Source of the DNA: JABDJL01 sp963664065
GTDB taxonomy: Bacteria > Pseudomonadota > Gammaproteobacteria > Xanthomonadales > SZUA-36
Assembly: GCA_963664065.1 (NCBI GenBank)
Contig: OY760942.1
Coordinates: 372,001 to 436,000 of the forward strand
Reading direction: 5' to 3'
Length of the DNA stretch: 64,000 nucleotides
Below the pieces are notes generated by a model that had not been told where the DNA came from, did not search any database, and was given only the letters and a program-made list of their open reading frames with translations. The translations under genes were made by a program, and so were the position numbers. The stretch's first letter is position 1. Every line of letters starts with the position of its first letter. Shown in pieces: positions 33,848-42,567 of the stretch.

Positions 33848-34432
33848 ATGGTAATACCGGCGCATATTTTGCAGGAATTTCGTAACTGCATGGATGCTGC
33901 TGTCGAAGCCGGAGAGCTGGAACCTACTTCAATGACGGTTGCAAGTCCGGGCCTGACCGGGGGAGTATCTGCCAGAACGGTGTTGTTAAAGGCGCTGGAT
34001 GAGCGTGGCTTTGTTTTTTATACCAACCTCAGGAGCAACAAGGCAAAACAATTAGCGGTCAAGCCTCAGGCAGCGCTGGTTTTCCATTGGAAAGCCACCA
34101 GGCGCCAGGTGCTGGTCGAAGGTACGGTCGAGCCGGTTTCAGACCAGGAAGCCGATGGCTACTTTGCCAGCCGTGACCGTGGCAGCCAACTGGGAGCTTG
34201 GGCTTCACAGCAATCGGATCCGATGAAAAACAGGGCGGAATTGCTGAAAAATGTGGTCGTGATGGAAGCCCGCCATGTTGGCCGGCCAATACCCCGGCCG
34301 CCGCACTGGTCAGGATTACGCGTGATACCTCACATGATCGAATTCTGGATTCACAGGAACAACCGCCTGCATGATCGCTTCCGCTATACCCTGGGTAAGG
34401 ATGGCTGGAATAAACAGAGGCTGTTCCCCTGA
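33848..34432 (+). CDS. pdxH: Pyridoxamine 5'-phosphate oxidase
   Basis: 194 residues. FMN/PLP-site motifs VSARTVLLKALDERGFVFYTN, SNKAKQLA, ALVFHWKATRRQVLVEG, ASRDRGSQLGAWAS and the C-terminal RLHDRFRYT are all present. It oxidises pyridoxine or pyridoxamine phosphate to PLP, the last step of B6 synthesis and salvage. It is slightly shorter at the N-terminus than E. coli PdxH but otherwise complete. It lies 15 bases downstream of the exosortase gene, in the same direction. Confidence 0.95.
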   Translation: MVIPAHILQEFRNCMDAAVEAGELEPTSMTVASPGLTGGVSARTVLLKALDERGFVFYTNLRSNKAKQLAVKPQAALVFHWKATRRQVLVEGTVEPVSDQEADGYFASRDRGSQLGAWASQQSDPMKNRAELLKNVVVMEARHVGRPIPRPPHWSGLRVIPHMIEFWIHRNNRLHDRFRYTLGKDGWNKQRLFP

Positions 34433-34461
34433 CCCGAATTTGGTTTGGTGCTAGGCGAAGC

Positions 34462-34488
34462 AATTCGCGAGCAAGTGCTCGCTCCTAC
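34462..34488 (+). repeat. REP-like element, copy 2
   Basis: AATTCGCGAGCAAGTGCTCG-CTCCTAC, with an internal hairpin GCGAGC-AAGT-GCTCGC. Same family as 19244-19268, 53887-53913 and 53957-53982. In the gene-free stretch 34433-34710. Confidence 0.8.
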
Positions 34489-34539
34489 ATTGAGAATCAT
34501 TCCGGGTACATCAGGGGAGAAACTGGGAACTGTTTTTGT

Positions 34540-34595
34540 GACCGTAGCATTCATGGATGAATGCTTCGAGCCTACATGGATGTATTCATGGCGTG
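34540..34595 (-). repeat. 56-bp dispersed repeat, copy B
   Basis: The reverse complement matches 19305-19360 at 55 of 56 bases. Located downstream of pdxH, in the gene-free stretch 34433-34710 with two REP-like elements. Confidence 0.9.
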
Positions 34596-34672
34596 TCACA
34601 TAAATCGTTGCCGGATTCTCACCCTACCCCATTCTCGAGGACGTTGCGTGTCGCTATACACGCATATATGAA

Positions 34673-34708
34673 ATCGCGAAGCGATTCAACAAGCTACCCC
34701 GCTCCTAC
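34673..34708 (+). repeat. Degenerate REP-like element
   Basis: TCGCGAAGCGATTCAACAAG followed by CTACCCCGCTCCTAC shares the TCGCGA start and GCTCCTAC end of the REP-like family but has a longer, different centre. It directly abuts the yggT stop codon. Confidence 0.5.
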
Positions 34709-34710
34709 GA

Positions 34711-35247
34711 CTAATATCCCAGCAGCAGAATCAAAAACCGAATGGCTATGAGCGCAAACAAAGGGGAAAGGTCCATTCCCCCGATGGGTGGAATCAGTTT
34801 GCGTACAGGGCCAAGCACCGGCCCGGTTAGCTGGTACATCAAGGGAATAATCGGATGACGCATGCGTCCGCCCACCCAACTCAGGATCACTACGGCCAAT
34901 ATCAGGAAAAAGTACAGCCAAAGAACCGCCATTAGAAGTTTGGTAATGGCCAGGCCGAGCAATTGTGGCCAGCCCAGGGTCAGCGAATTGATAGTGCTGA
35001 TGATTAACAGGCTGGCAACTTCCAGCAGTACAGCCAGGACAACGGCTGCTGTATCGAGTCTGCCGATAGGAGGGATCATCCTCCGCAGCGGAATGACCAG
35101 CGGGTTGGTAATCTTAACCAGGAACTGGCTCAGAGGGTTGTAGAAGTCAGCCCGCACCCATTGCAATATCAACCGCAAAATAACGGACATGATGTAAAGA
35201 TCAATAAGTGTACTTATCAGGTAGGTAAGCGCACGGACACCGTTCAT
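34711..35247 (-). CDS. yggT: YggT-family membrane protein
   Basis: 178 residues with two YggT repeats, each with two hydrophobic helices and the motif LVIPLRRMIPPIG or VLGPVRKLIPPIGGMD. An inner-membrane protein; members have been linked to ion or osmotic homeostasis and cell division, but the function is not settled. Its ATG overlaps the proC stop (ATGA), in the yggS-proC-yggT order common in gammaproteobacteria. Confidence 0.93.
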   Translation of the reverse strand: MNGVRALTYLISTLIDLYIMSVILRLILQWVRADFYNPLSQFLVKITNPLVIPLRRMIPPIGRLDTAAVVLAVLLEVASLLIISTINSLTLGWPQLLGLAITKLLMAVLWLYFFLILAVVILSWVGGRMRHPIIPLMYQLTGPVLGPVRKLIPPIGGMDLSPLFALIAIRFLILLLGY

Positions 35248-36059
35248 TTGATTTCTCCGTTCGCTGCCAATTCTTCACCACGCTTTGTTGCAGCTCTGAC
35301 TGCCCGGAATACCACCTGCTTGAAATCATCGGATTCAAACGAGTCCAAAGCAGCCCGGGTGGTGCCCCCGGGCGAGGTGACCCTTTTTCTCAATTCTGAA
35401 ACGTCTGCATTGCTTTGCATGGCCATCGCACCGGCACCGTAAGCCGTATGCACGGCCAGCCAGGCTGCCTCAGTCTGGGGCAAGCCCAAAGCCTGTCCAG
35501 CTTCGCTAAGCGCTTCGGTGAGGAGAAAATAGTAGGCCGGGCCGCTACCTGAAACGGCGGTGATCACATTCATTAATCCCTCTTTCTCTACCCAGACAGA
35601 TGCTCCAGTTGCGGATAAAACCTGTTCTGCTGTCTCCCGGTGAGCAGCTGAACATCCAGGGCCGGCAAACAGGCCGCTGATACCCTTGCCGATCAAGGCG
35701 GGTGTATTGGGCATGGTACGGATTACAGGAATATCTGCGCCGAGTGTCCCGCGAATCGAGTCAATAGTGACCCCGGCTGCGATTGAGATGACCAATTGCC
35801 CAGGTTCGATCAAGCCTGACAACTCAGCCAAAACGACCGGCATCACCTGGGGTTTTACCGCCAGAACTATGGTGTCAGACTGCATGGTGGCTTCTGCGGC
35901 TGTGTTAAAACACTGCACCGGAAATTCAGACTCCAGTCGCTTCCTGGCATCCGGATTCGGTTCACTGATATGAATCCACTCCGGGCCTGGTGTGGTTTTC
36001 GTAATACCGCTGATCAGGGCTGTGGCCATATTTCCACCGCCGATAAAACTAATTCTCAT
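35244..36059 (-). CDS. proC: Pyrroline-5-carboxylate reductase
   Basis: 271 residues from ATG 36059. That start is preferred over ATG 36074 because GAGG lies nine bases before it and it gives the family N-terminus MRISFIGGGNMATALI (NAD(P)-binding GxGxMA). VLAVKPQVMPVVL, ITAVSGSGPAYYF and RKRVTSPGGTTRAAL confirm the family. It reduces pyrroline-5-carboxylate to proline in the last step of proline synthesis. Confidence 0.97.
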   Translation of the reverse strand: MRISFIGGGNMATALISGITKTTPGPEWIHISEPNPDARKRLESEFPVQCFNTAAEATMQSDTIVLAVKPQVMPVVLAELSGLIEPGQLVISIAAGVTIDSIRGTLGADIPVIRTMPNTPALIGKGISGLFAGPGCSAAHRETAEQVLSATGASVWVEKEGLMNVITAVSGSGPAYYFLLTEALSEAGQALGLPQTEAAWLAVHTAYGAGAMAMQSNADVSELRKRVTSPGGTTRAALDSFESDDFKQVVFRAVRAATKRGEELAANGEIK

Positions 36060-36076
36060 GCAAATATTCCTCATTT

Positions 36077-36751
36077 TTATTGCGGTCGGGGACCGAACAG
36101 ATCGGTGCCGATCCGAACCATGGTGCTGCCTTGTGCGACCGCGGATTCGAGGTCCGATGACATGCCCATGGACAAAGTATCAAGATCGTAGCCTTTGCTG
36201 CGAAGGCCTTCATAGAGTTCATTAACACGCTGGAAACTGTTGCTCACTTCCGTCAGGTCTGAACTGGCTCGTGGTATGGACATTAGTCCTCGAAGCTTAA
36301 CCCCCGGGAGACGGTTGGCAAGCTGAGCGAGTTCTTCAACCTGTTCCGGCAGCAAACCGGATTTCTGAGCTTCCCTGTCGATATTAACCTGCAGGCAAAT
36401 ATTCAGGGCTGCAAGCGCCGGTGGGCGCTGTGTGGAAAGTCTGTTCAAGACCTTCGCACGGCCTACGCTTTGTACCCAGTCAAAATTTTCAGCAACCTGC
36501 AGTGTCTTGTTTGATTGCAGATGACCAATGAAATGCCACTCGATTTCCAAATCGGTTAATTCTAGCTGTTTTTGGCGTGCTTCCTGTAAAAGATTTTCAC
36601 CGAATTGCCGCTGTCCCTGCTGGTAAAGTTCACGTATACGCACAGCCGGGTGTTTTTTGCCAACGGCAAGCACTTTTACTTCGGAGGTTTTTCGATCCGC
36701 CATTTCACAAGCATTTCGTAGCCTCAATCTTAGATTTTCAAGACCTTGCAT
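36077..36751 (-). CDS. yggS: PLP homeostasis protein YggS
   Basis: 224 residues of the YggS/PROSC family: a PLP-binding TIM barrel with VKVLAVGKKHPA (PLP lysine), FGENLLQEA, EWHFIGHLQSNK, VNIDREAQKSG and LSMGMSSDLESAVAQGSTMVRIG. It has no known catalytic activity; it buffers PLP. First gene of the yggS-proC-yggT operon, divergent from pilT. Confidence 0.95.
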   Translation of the reverse strand: MQGLENLRLRLRNACEMADRKTSEVKVLAVGKKHPAVRIRELYQQGQRQFGENLLQEARQKQLELTDLEIEWHFIGHLQSNKTLQVAENFDWVQSVGRAKVLNRLSTQRPPALAALNICLQVNIDREAQKSGLLPEQVEELAQLANRLPGVKLRGLMSIPRASSDLTEVSNSFQRVNELYEGLRSKGYDLDTLSMGMSSDLESAVAQGSTMVRIGTDLFGPRPQ

Positions 36752-36897
36752 TTTAAAGTTAATCTTGCACAGTAATTATGCTATGTTTTATGGTTGACAC
36801 CGTTGATTACGTTATTGAAACGGAATTCATGCTGATTGGGCCATACCGCTGGTCATGATGCATTGTAACGCGGCCCGATGCACTGTCAGGAGGGTTT

Positions 36898-37924
36898 ATG
36901 GATATTGCGGAATTATTGGCCTATTCGGTAAAAAATAAGGCTTCTGACCTGCATCTTTCTTCTGGACTACCACCCATGATCAGGGTGGAGCCAGCTTAAT
37001 GTTCCGGCGCTGGAAAATGCGCAGCTGGTAGAATTGCTATACAGCACCATGAGCGATCACCAGCGGCGCGATTTCGAGGCAGAGTTGGAGGTTGATTTTT
37101 CCTATGAGGTGCCGAGCCTGGCGCGTTTCCGCGTAAACTGTTTTCATAAAGACAAGGGTGTAGGAGGTGCATTCAGAACCATACCCATGGCGGTTTGGAC
37201 CCTGGAAGACCTCGGTGCACCGCCGTCGTTCAAGGACATCATTGATATTCCGCGCGGCCTGGTGCTGGTCACAGGGCCTACCGGTTCCGGCAAATCCACC
37301 ACTCTGGCCGCGATGATCGATCACCTGAACACAACGATATCTGGCCACATCCTGACCATTGAAGACCCCATCGAGTTCGTACATACTTCGAAAAAATGCC
37401 TGATTAACCAGCGCGAAGTACACCGTGATACGCATGGCTTTAACGAGGCTCTGCGAGCAGCGCTTCGTGAAGACCCGGATATCATCCTGGTGGGTGAATT
37501 GCGCGACATTGAAACCATCAGGCTGGCGCTGACAGCAGCCGAGACCGGTCACCTTGTGTTTGCAACCTTGCATACCAGTTCAGCAGCGAAGACCATTGAC
37601 AGGATAATTGATGTATTCCCTGCTGGTGAAAAGGCCATGGTCCGATCCATGTTGTCGGAATCCTTGCGTTCGGTGATTGCGCAGACCCTGCTGAAACGCC
37701 AGACCGGTGGCAGGATCGCAGCGCACGAAATCATGATCGCCACGCCGGCGATCCGCAACCTGATTCGGGAAGACAAGGTTGCGCAGATGTATTCGTCCAT
37801 ACAGACCGGTTCAGCCCTGGGCATGCATACGCTGGACCAGTCCCTGGAAGACCTGGTCAAGCGTGGTCTTGTCTCAAGGCATGAAGCCGCCAGGATAGCC
37901 GTTGACCGCAAACTCTTTATGTAG
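36898..37924 (+). pseudogene. pilT: Type IV pilus retraction ATPase PilT, frameshifted
   Basis: ATG 36898 follows a perfect AGGAGG. The first 33 codons give the PilT N-terminus (MDIAELLAYSVKNKASDLHL, PPMIRVE) and then meet TAA at 36997. The rest (LNVPALENAQ, then GPTGSGKSTT Walker A, IEDPIEFVH, HRDTHGFNEALRAALREDP, ILVGELRDIETI, TLHTSSAAKTIDRIIDVFP) continues in the +1 frame to 37924. Alignment to known PilT suggests about 11 bases missing near 36990-36995, where the usual GDVRR segment should stand. Independent translation from 37034 would give a PilT lacking its first 45 or so residues. PilU follows 11 bases later. Confidence 0.9.
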
Positions 37925-37935
37925 GAGAAATTGAA

Positions 37936-39057
37936 ATGAGTGCCGTTGAAAGCTGGCTACGCCAACTTCACCAAGAAAAAGGTTCAGACCTTTTCATCAC
38001 TGCCGGTGCGCCGCCGTGCATCAAGGTGCACGGCAAGATCAGGGCCGTTTCCACCGAGGTATTGCTACACGAAGAAGTCGATGAAATCGTCCGAAGCGTG
38101 ATGAATGATCGTCAGGAAAAGGAATTCGAAGACACCAACGAGTGCCAGTTTGCAATCGCACTGGAAGAAGAGGTTCGGTTTCGAGTGAGTGCGTTTTGCC
38201 AGCAGGGTCACACCGCCATGGTTTGCCGCCGTATCGAGACAAAGATCCCGACCTTTGAAGACCTGGGTCTGCCCGAAATGCTCTCCGATCTTTCCCTGGC
38301 CAAGCGCGGCATCATTTTATTTGTTGGTGCGACCGGCACCGGTAAATCAACTTCCCTGGCCGCAATGATGGGTTATCGCAACAAGCGGATGAGTGGTCAC
38401 ATCATTACCATTGAAGACCCCATCGAGTATGTGCATTTTCACAACAAGAGCCTGATTACGCAACGCGAAGTCGGTGTGGATACGGAATCATTCGAGGTCG
38501 GCCTGAGAAACACGCTCCGGCAGGCGCCGGACGTCATTATGATCGGTGAGATTCGAACCCAGGAGTCAATGGAACACGCGATTACTTTCGCCGAAACCGG
38601 ACATCTGGTCTTGTGTACATTGCATGCAAACAATGCCAACCAGGCCATGGATCGCATTCTTCATTTCTTCCCGGAGGATGCCAAGGAACAGGTTCTGTTG
38701 GATTTGTCCTTCAATATGCGTGCCATTATCGCCCAGCAATTGCTGCCATCCACAGATGGAACCCGTCGCTGGGCAGCCGTGGAAATACTGTTGGCCACAC
38801 CCCTGGTGAGTGAAAAGATTCGCAACGGCGAAACCAATGAATTGAAGTCCATCATGAAAGAGTCTACCCACCACGGCATGATTACCTTCGACCAGTGCCT
38901 TTTCAATATGTACAAGGAAGGCAAGATCACTTATGACGATGCCTTGAGACATGCGGATTCCGCCAATGAAGTCAGGCTTGCTGTGAAGCTTTCCGAAGGT
39001 GGTGACGCAGAAAGTCTCGCAGAAGGCTTGAAAGATGTGGAGCTGCTGGAAACTTAA
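37936..39057 (+). CDS. pilU: Type IV pilus retraction ATPase PilU
   Basis: 373 residues, intact. PilT/PilU-type AAA ATPase: PAS-like N-terminal domain (SDLFITAGAPPCIKVHG), Walker A GATGTGKST, IEDPIEYVH Asp box, ITQREVGVDTESFEVGL, Walker B-like VIMIGEIRTQESM and the His box ETGHLVLCTLHANNANQAMDR. The long acidic C-terminal tail is typical of PilU rather than PilT. PilU works together with PilT in pilus retraction, so the lesion in pilT matters for this gene's function. Confidence 0.95.
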   Translation: MSAVESWLRQLHQEKGSDLFITAGAPPCIKVHGKIRAVSTEVLLHEEVDEIVRSVMNDRQEKEFEDTNECQFAIALEEEVRFRVSAFCQQGHTAMVCRRIETKIPTFEDLGLPEMLSDLSLAKRGIILFVGATGTGKSTSLAAMMGYRNKRMSGHIITIEDPIEYVHFHNKSLITQREVGVDTESFEVGLRNTLRQAPDVIMIGEIRTQESMEHAITFAETGHLVLCTLHANNANQAMDRILHFFPEDAKEQVLLDLSFNMRAIIAQQLLPSTDGTRRWAAVEILLATPLVSEKIRNGETNELKSIMKESTHHGMITFDQCLFNMYKEGKITYDDALRHADSANEVRLAVKLSEGGDAESLAEGLKDVELLET

Positions 39058-39264
39058 GGAGTCTCTGATTTATTTCTGAGTTTAGTATCACAGTTTTTAT
39101 CGCCCAAATAAACCGGAGCTTCCTTAACAATAATTTCGGTTGCTCGTAACGAATTTTTAACGTCGGCAGGCATAAACTGACCATGCATTGTACAGGGTTT
39201 ACATACGCCCATACCCTTCAGTGCCAGCACACGCTGCTGTGATTACGGTTAACGGGGCACTACA

Positions 39265-39305
39265 GGCCCAGGCAAGGTGTTGTTATCATCATGCTTGGGC
39301 CTTTT
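39265..39305 (+). terminator. Terminator-like hairpin before the OmpR-type regulator
   Basis: GGCCCAGGCA (39265-39274) pairs with TGCTTGGGCC (39292-39301) with one G-U wobble across a 17-base loop, followed by TTTT. Lies about 200 bases after pilU and 20 bases before the regulator ATG; the long loop makes it less certain. Confidence 0.55.
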
Positions 39306-39324
39306 CTATGAGTAAACAGAATCC

Positions 39325-40011
39325 ATGCGCATACTGATCATTGAAGACAATCCGGACATCGCTGCCAATCTTGGCGACTATCTTGATGAGAAAGGTCATA
39401 CCATCGATTTTGCAGGTGACGGCATTACCGGCTTACACCTGGCAGTAGTCAACGAGTTTGATGCGATTGTTCTTGACCTAGCTTTGCCGGGAATGGACGG
39501 ATTGAATGTTTGCCGCAAGTTACGCGATGAAGCCGGAAAAGACACACCCGTGTTGATGCTCACTGCTCGCGACCGCCTTGAGGACAAACTTGCTGGCTTT
39601 GAAACCGGTGCAGACGATTATCTCGTCAAGCCGTTTGCCCTGCAGGAGGTTGAAGTCAGACTGGATGCTCTGTTTCGCCGCGGCAGGCGTAAGACCAGTC
39701 GAGAACTTCGCGTGGGTGACCTTCAATACAATCTGAGTGCACTCACGGTGAACAGGGCCGGCATGGATATCGAGTTGAATCCTATTGGTCTTAAATTGCT
39801 TCGCTGCCTGATGGAGTCTTCACCCAATGTGGTTTCCAGGGCTGAACTTGAAAAGGAAGTGTGGGGCGAAGAGATGCCGGACAGCGACAGCCTGAGAGTA
39901 CACATTCATTCCCTGCGTTCAATGATTGATAAACCATTCCAAAGCAAAATGATCCAGACTCGCCACGGGATTGGCTACCGTCTGGTGGAGTCAGATGCAA
40001 TATCGGCGTAG
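39325..40011 (+). CDS. OmpR/PhoP-type response regulator
   Basis: 228 residues. Receiver domain with E7-D8 acidic pair, phosphoacceptor D51 (IVLDLALPGMDG), T in MLTARDR and K in YLVKPFAL; then an OmpR-type winged helix (NPIGLKLLRCLMESSPNVVSRAELEKEVWG split, SLRVHIHSLR, TRHGIGYRL). The histidine kinase that follows overlaps its end by 17 bases and is its evident partner. The signal and regulon are not visible. Confidence 0.95.
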   Translation: MRILIIEDNPDIAANLGDYLDEKGHTIDFAGDGITGLHLAVVNEFDAIVLDLALPGMDGLNVCRKLRDEAGKDTPVLMLTARDRLEDKLAGFETGADDYLVKPFALQEVEVRLDALFRRGRRKTSRELRVGDLQYNLSALTVNRAGMDIELNPIGLKLLRCLMESSPNVVSRAELEKEVWGEEMPDSDSLRVHIHSLRSMIDKPFQSKMIQTRHGIGYRLVESDAISA

Positions 40012-41272
40012 GCTTCGAAGCCGAATTGTTTTCTCATTCCTGTTGCTTGGAACTGTTTTGAGTGGTCTTTTCGCTCTGAGCACACTTTTTCTGCAGAACT
40101 ACCTGGAAGACCAGTTGATCGGTACAACGCTGGAACAGGAACTGGATGACTATGTCGAACAGTTGCGAATGGACCCATCAGTTGTCGAGCCCTTTTATAC
40201 CCGCATCCAGGGCTATGTCACCCGCCCCGGTGACCCCAACGAACGTGTCTCGGTGCAGGTCAGGTCGCTGACTCCCGGTGTTCACGACGTACAGACAGAT
40301 GAAGGATATTTCAAAGCCGCCGTGGTGAAGGAAGAAGATTTGTGGGCGTTTCTGATTTATGACATCAGTGAAAACCGGCGTCTGACAAAGCAACTGCTTT
40401 GGGCCTTGATGGGTGTTGTTTTACTGTTTTCATTTATGTCGCTGGCCATCGGTGTCTGGTCGTCAAGACGTGTCATGCGCCCGGTGTCCGACCTGGCGGA
40501 ACGCCTGGCCGGTATTGCCGAGCAAACACCCCCACCGAAGCTTTCTTCTTATTTTGCAGACGACGAAGTTGGCCAATTGGCCGCAGCGCTTGATACCTAC
40601 GCAGAGCGGTTACACCATCTTGTCGAGAGAGACAGGGAATTTAACGCCGATGTCAGCCACGAACTTAGAACACCCCTCGCGGTGATATCCGGCGCGATCG
40701 AATTGTTGCTGGCACAGGAAGATCTGCCCGAGAAAACCCGTACACGATTACTCCGAATCGCCCGTGCTTCTCGCCGGTCCACGGACATTACCACTGCATT
40801 ATTGCACCTGGTTCGCGCTGAAAGGGGTACGCATGAAGACAGTGAAGCGCATAATGTTCGGGCAATCGCTGAGAAGATTCTACACTTGCATGAACCATTA
40901 TTGGGTAACAAGCCCCTTGAACTGAAAGTTGTAGAGACGGATCGCTTGAGTGTTATAGCTCCTGAATCTGTGATTGCTGTAGCGATGGGGAACCTCATCG
41001 GTAACGCCGTTCGGTATACACCCTCAGGTGAAATTGTAATTACCGTGGGCAATGGCCGGGTACTGGTGGAAGACACCGGGCCCGGCATACCCGAAGATGA
41101 ATTGGCCCACGTATTTGAACGCCATTACCGGGGTGAAGACGCATCGGGCAAGGGATCCGGACTGGGACTGGCGATAGTCAAACGTCTGTGTGAGTTATAT
41201 GGATGGTCAATCAGTTTCAGTAACCGGAAGAGCGGTGGACTCAGGGCTGAATTGAAATTTTTTGGGAACTAA
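39995..41272 (+). CDS. Sensor histidine kinase
   Basis: 425 residues from ATG 39995 (GGAG just before; a TTG at 39971 would add eight residues). Two transmembrane helices (about 11-33 and 134-154) flank a periplasmic domain of about 100 residues; then a HAMP linker, HisKA with H222 in DVSHELRTPLAVISG, and the ATPase domain with NLIGNAVRYTPSG, DTGPGIP and GSGLGLAIVKR. It forms a two-component pair with the upstream regulator. The stop codon abuts a palindromic element that starts at 41273. Confidence 0.95.
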   Translation: MQYRRRLRSRIVFSFLLLGTVLSGLFALSTLFLQNYLEDQLIGTTLEQELDDYVEQLRMDPSVVEPFYTRIQGYVTRPGDPNERVSVQVRSLTPGVHDVQTDEGYFKAAVVKEEDLWAFLIYDISENRRLTKQLLWALMGVVLLFSFMSLAIGVWSSRRVMRPVSDLAERLAGIAEQTPPPKLSSYFADDEVGQLAAALDTYAERLHHLVERDREFNADVSHELRTPLAVISGAIELLLAQEDLPEKTRTRLLRIARASRRSTDITTALLHLVRAERGTHEDSEAHNVRAIAEKILHLHEPLLGNKPLELKVVETDRLSVIAPESVIAVAMGNLIGNAVRYTPSGEIVITVGNGRVLVEDTGPGIPEDELAHVFERHYRGEDASGKGSGLGLAIVKRLCELYGWSISFSNRKSGGLRAELKFFGN

Positions 41273-41511
41273 CCCGCATATTGCATGAAGGCGGACCGGT
41301 GAATGATCAAATTGAACATATTCTGAAGCTTATAGAAGGAATGACTGTTTTACGAAAAGCACAGTTTGTCCTATCCGGTTATACACTGCATCTGGCTGCA
41401 CATTTCGCCCGATCCTTCTCAAACCATAGCTACCGCTATGGTTTGAGAAGGATCGACCAAACTGTTTTGCCAGCTACATGCAAAATCCGGATCCTTCATG
41501 CAATATGCGGG
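41273..41511. repeat. Large nested inverted-repeat element
   Basis: Outer arms of 19 perfect bases (41273-41291 and 41493-41511) enclose partly complementary sequence and an inner perfect 21-bp palindrome (41410-41430 and 41435-41455, loop TACC). The whole 239 bases can fold into one long imperfect hairpin. It begins at the base after the kinase stop codon. An open frame at 41281-41532 inside it is better explained by the repeat than by a gene. MITE-like, or a transposon end pair with its centre deleted. Confidence 0.8.
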
Positions 41512-41512
41512 G

Positions 41513-41563
41513 CTAGTGTCCTGTCGCGCTGAAATGACACTTATTTGCGGGACAGGACACTAG
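41513..41563. repeat. Short element with 17-bp terminal inverted repeats
   Basis: CTAGTGTCCTGTCGCGC (41513-41529) and GCGGGACAGGACACTAG (41547-41563) are inverted copies with one mismatch; the outer 13 bases are perfect. It follows the larger element by one base and ends three bases before the next ATG, so its right end (AGGAC) supplies the likely ribosome-binding site. Looks like a minimal MITE. Confidence 0.75.
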
Positions 41564-41566
41564 AAA

Positions 41567-41890
41567 ATGGCCATCATTAATTGCCCTGGTTGCGGCAAAA
41601 AAACCACAGAACTCTCTTCAAAGTGTCCGCATTGCGGTTTTGATCGTGGACAGGGAGACGACGAGCGAACGGTGGAGATGAACCGCCGGCGAGTGCGGGA
41701 TCATGTATACCATCTGAAAATGACCAGTTACGGGATCCTCAGCCTGTTTTTGGCCGCTTTTGGATGGTACTGGTGGGATACTTCAGGTTTCTTGAATCAA
41801 TCATCTCGCGGACCGATTTTGCTTTTTGCTCTGGCGTCGGTAGCCTACCTGGTCATCAGGGTCCTGATGTTTCACGCCCAAAAAAACTGA
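41567..41890 (+). CDS. Zinc-ribbon membrane protein
   Basis: 107 residues: an N-terminal zinc ribbon with CPGCGKK and CPHCGFD (two CxxC knuckles, residues 6-24), a charged linker, and two transmembrane helices (about 48-66 and 80-98). No named family is recognised. Expression must pass through the palindromic element immediately upstream. The domain layout suggests a small regulator or assembly factor at the inner membrane, but there is no direct evidence. Confidence 0.8.
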   Translation: MAIINCPGCGKKTTELSSKCPHCGFDRGQGDDERTVEMNRRRVRDHVYHLKMTSYGILSLFLAAFGWYWWDTSGFLNQSSRGPILLFALASVAYLVIRVLMFHAQKN

Positions 41891-41931
41891 AACAGCTAAG
41901 CCACTAAAATTAAAAGCTCGCCGGTTTTTGC

Positions 41932-42483
41932 CTACTGGATTCGTTTAACCTTTACATTTCTATTGTAGCCTTCTACCGTCAAATGCCAGGAATTGAACAT
42001 ACCGGATTTGATGGTGATGACCGGGTTGAACAATTGCTTGGTAATCTGACGGCCTTTCTCAGACTGTTTCCAGACCATACCGTTTTGCAGCTTGAACACG
42101 GTCTCTCCGTCCCAGCCGCTGAACTCGCCGATAAGCGGAGAGACTATAGTGGTCCTATCCAGATTTCTACCTTCAAAACCGCGTTTATCAATACTCCCGG
42201 TCGCGTCGCCTGCGGTTGCTGATGAAGATGCAGGAGCAGGTGAAGAAACAGGTGATGAAGATGCAGGTGTTCCACTGGACACCACCCTGTCTTCCATCGT
42301 GGCGACAGAATGATCCCGTAACCACTTGTTCAGAGCTGCCAGTTCTGAATCGGTCAGTTTGCTGAGACCGGAGTCCATGAATTCTTTACCAGTCATGCGT
42401 TCTTCAACGGATGAGAAACTTTCCTGCGCCAGAACAGAATAGCTGGTCGTAAACAGGAAGATAAAGATAAGGACTTTTTTCAT
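41932..42483 (-). CDS. Secreted protein of unknown function
   Basis: 183 residues with a clear signal peptide (KVLIFIFLFTTSYSVLAQ). A Ser/Ala/Pro-rich linker (about 68-95) separates an N-terminal helical segment, with KLTDSELAALNKWLR, from a C-terminal beta-rich domain (FSGWDGETVFKLQNGMVWKQ, HLTVEGYNRNVKVKRIQ). The C-terminal part looks like a small SH3-like or OB-like module. I do not recognise a family. It lies behind the barrel-protein gene in the same direction, 84 bases away. Confidence 0.8.
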   Translation of the reverse strand: MKKVLIFIFLFTTSYSVLAQESFSSVEERMTGKEFMDSGLSKLTDSELAALNKWLRDHSVATMEDRVVSSGTPASSSPVSSPAPASSSATAGDATGSIDKRGFEGRNLDRTTIVSPLIGEFSGWDGETVFKLQNGMVWKQSEKGRQITKQLFNPVITIKSGMFNSWHLTVEGYNRNVKVKRIQ

Positions 42484-42567
42484 AAGGAATTACCACTCAG
42501 ACAATCAGAATATTTCGTGGAACATCATACAGACCATTTCACGGATTAAAAGGGTTCAGAAAAGTGA

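Noticed and set aside
34433..34710. CRISPR-like repeats
   Set aside because: Repeats here are single, dispersed and palindromic, without regular spacers or cas genes.
41281..41532. 83-codon open frame after the histidine kinase
   Set aside because: It lies almost wholly inside the nested inverted-repeat element; the repeat structure explains the sequence and the product resembles nothing.
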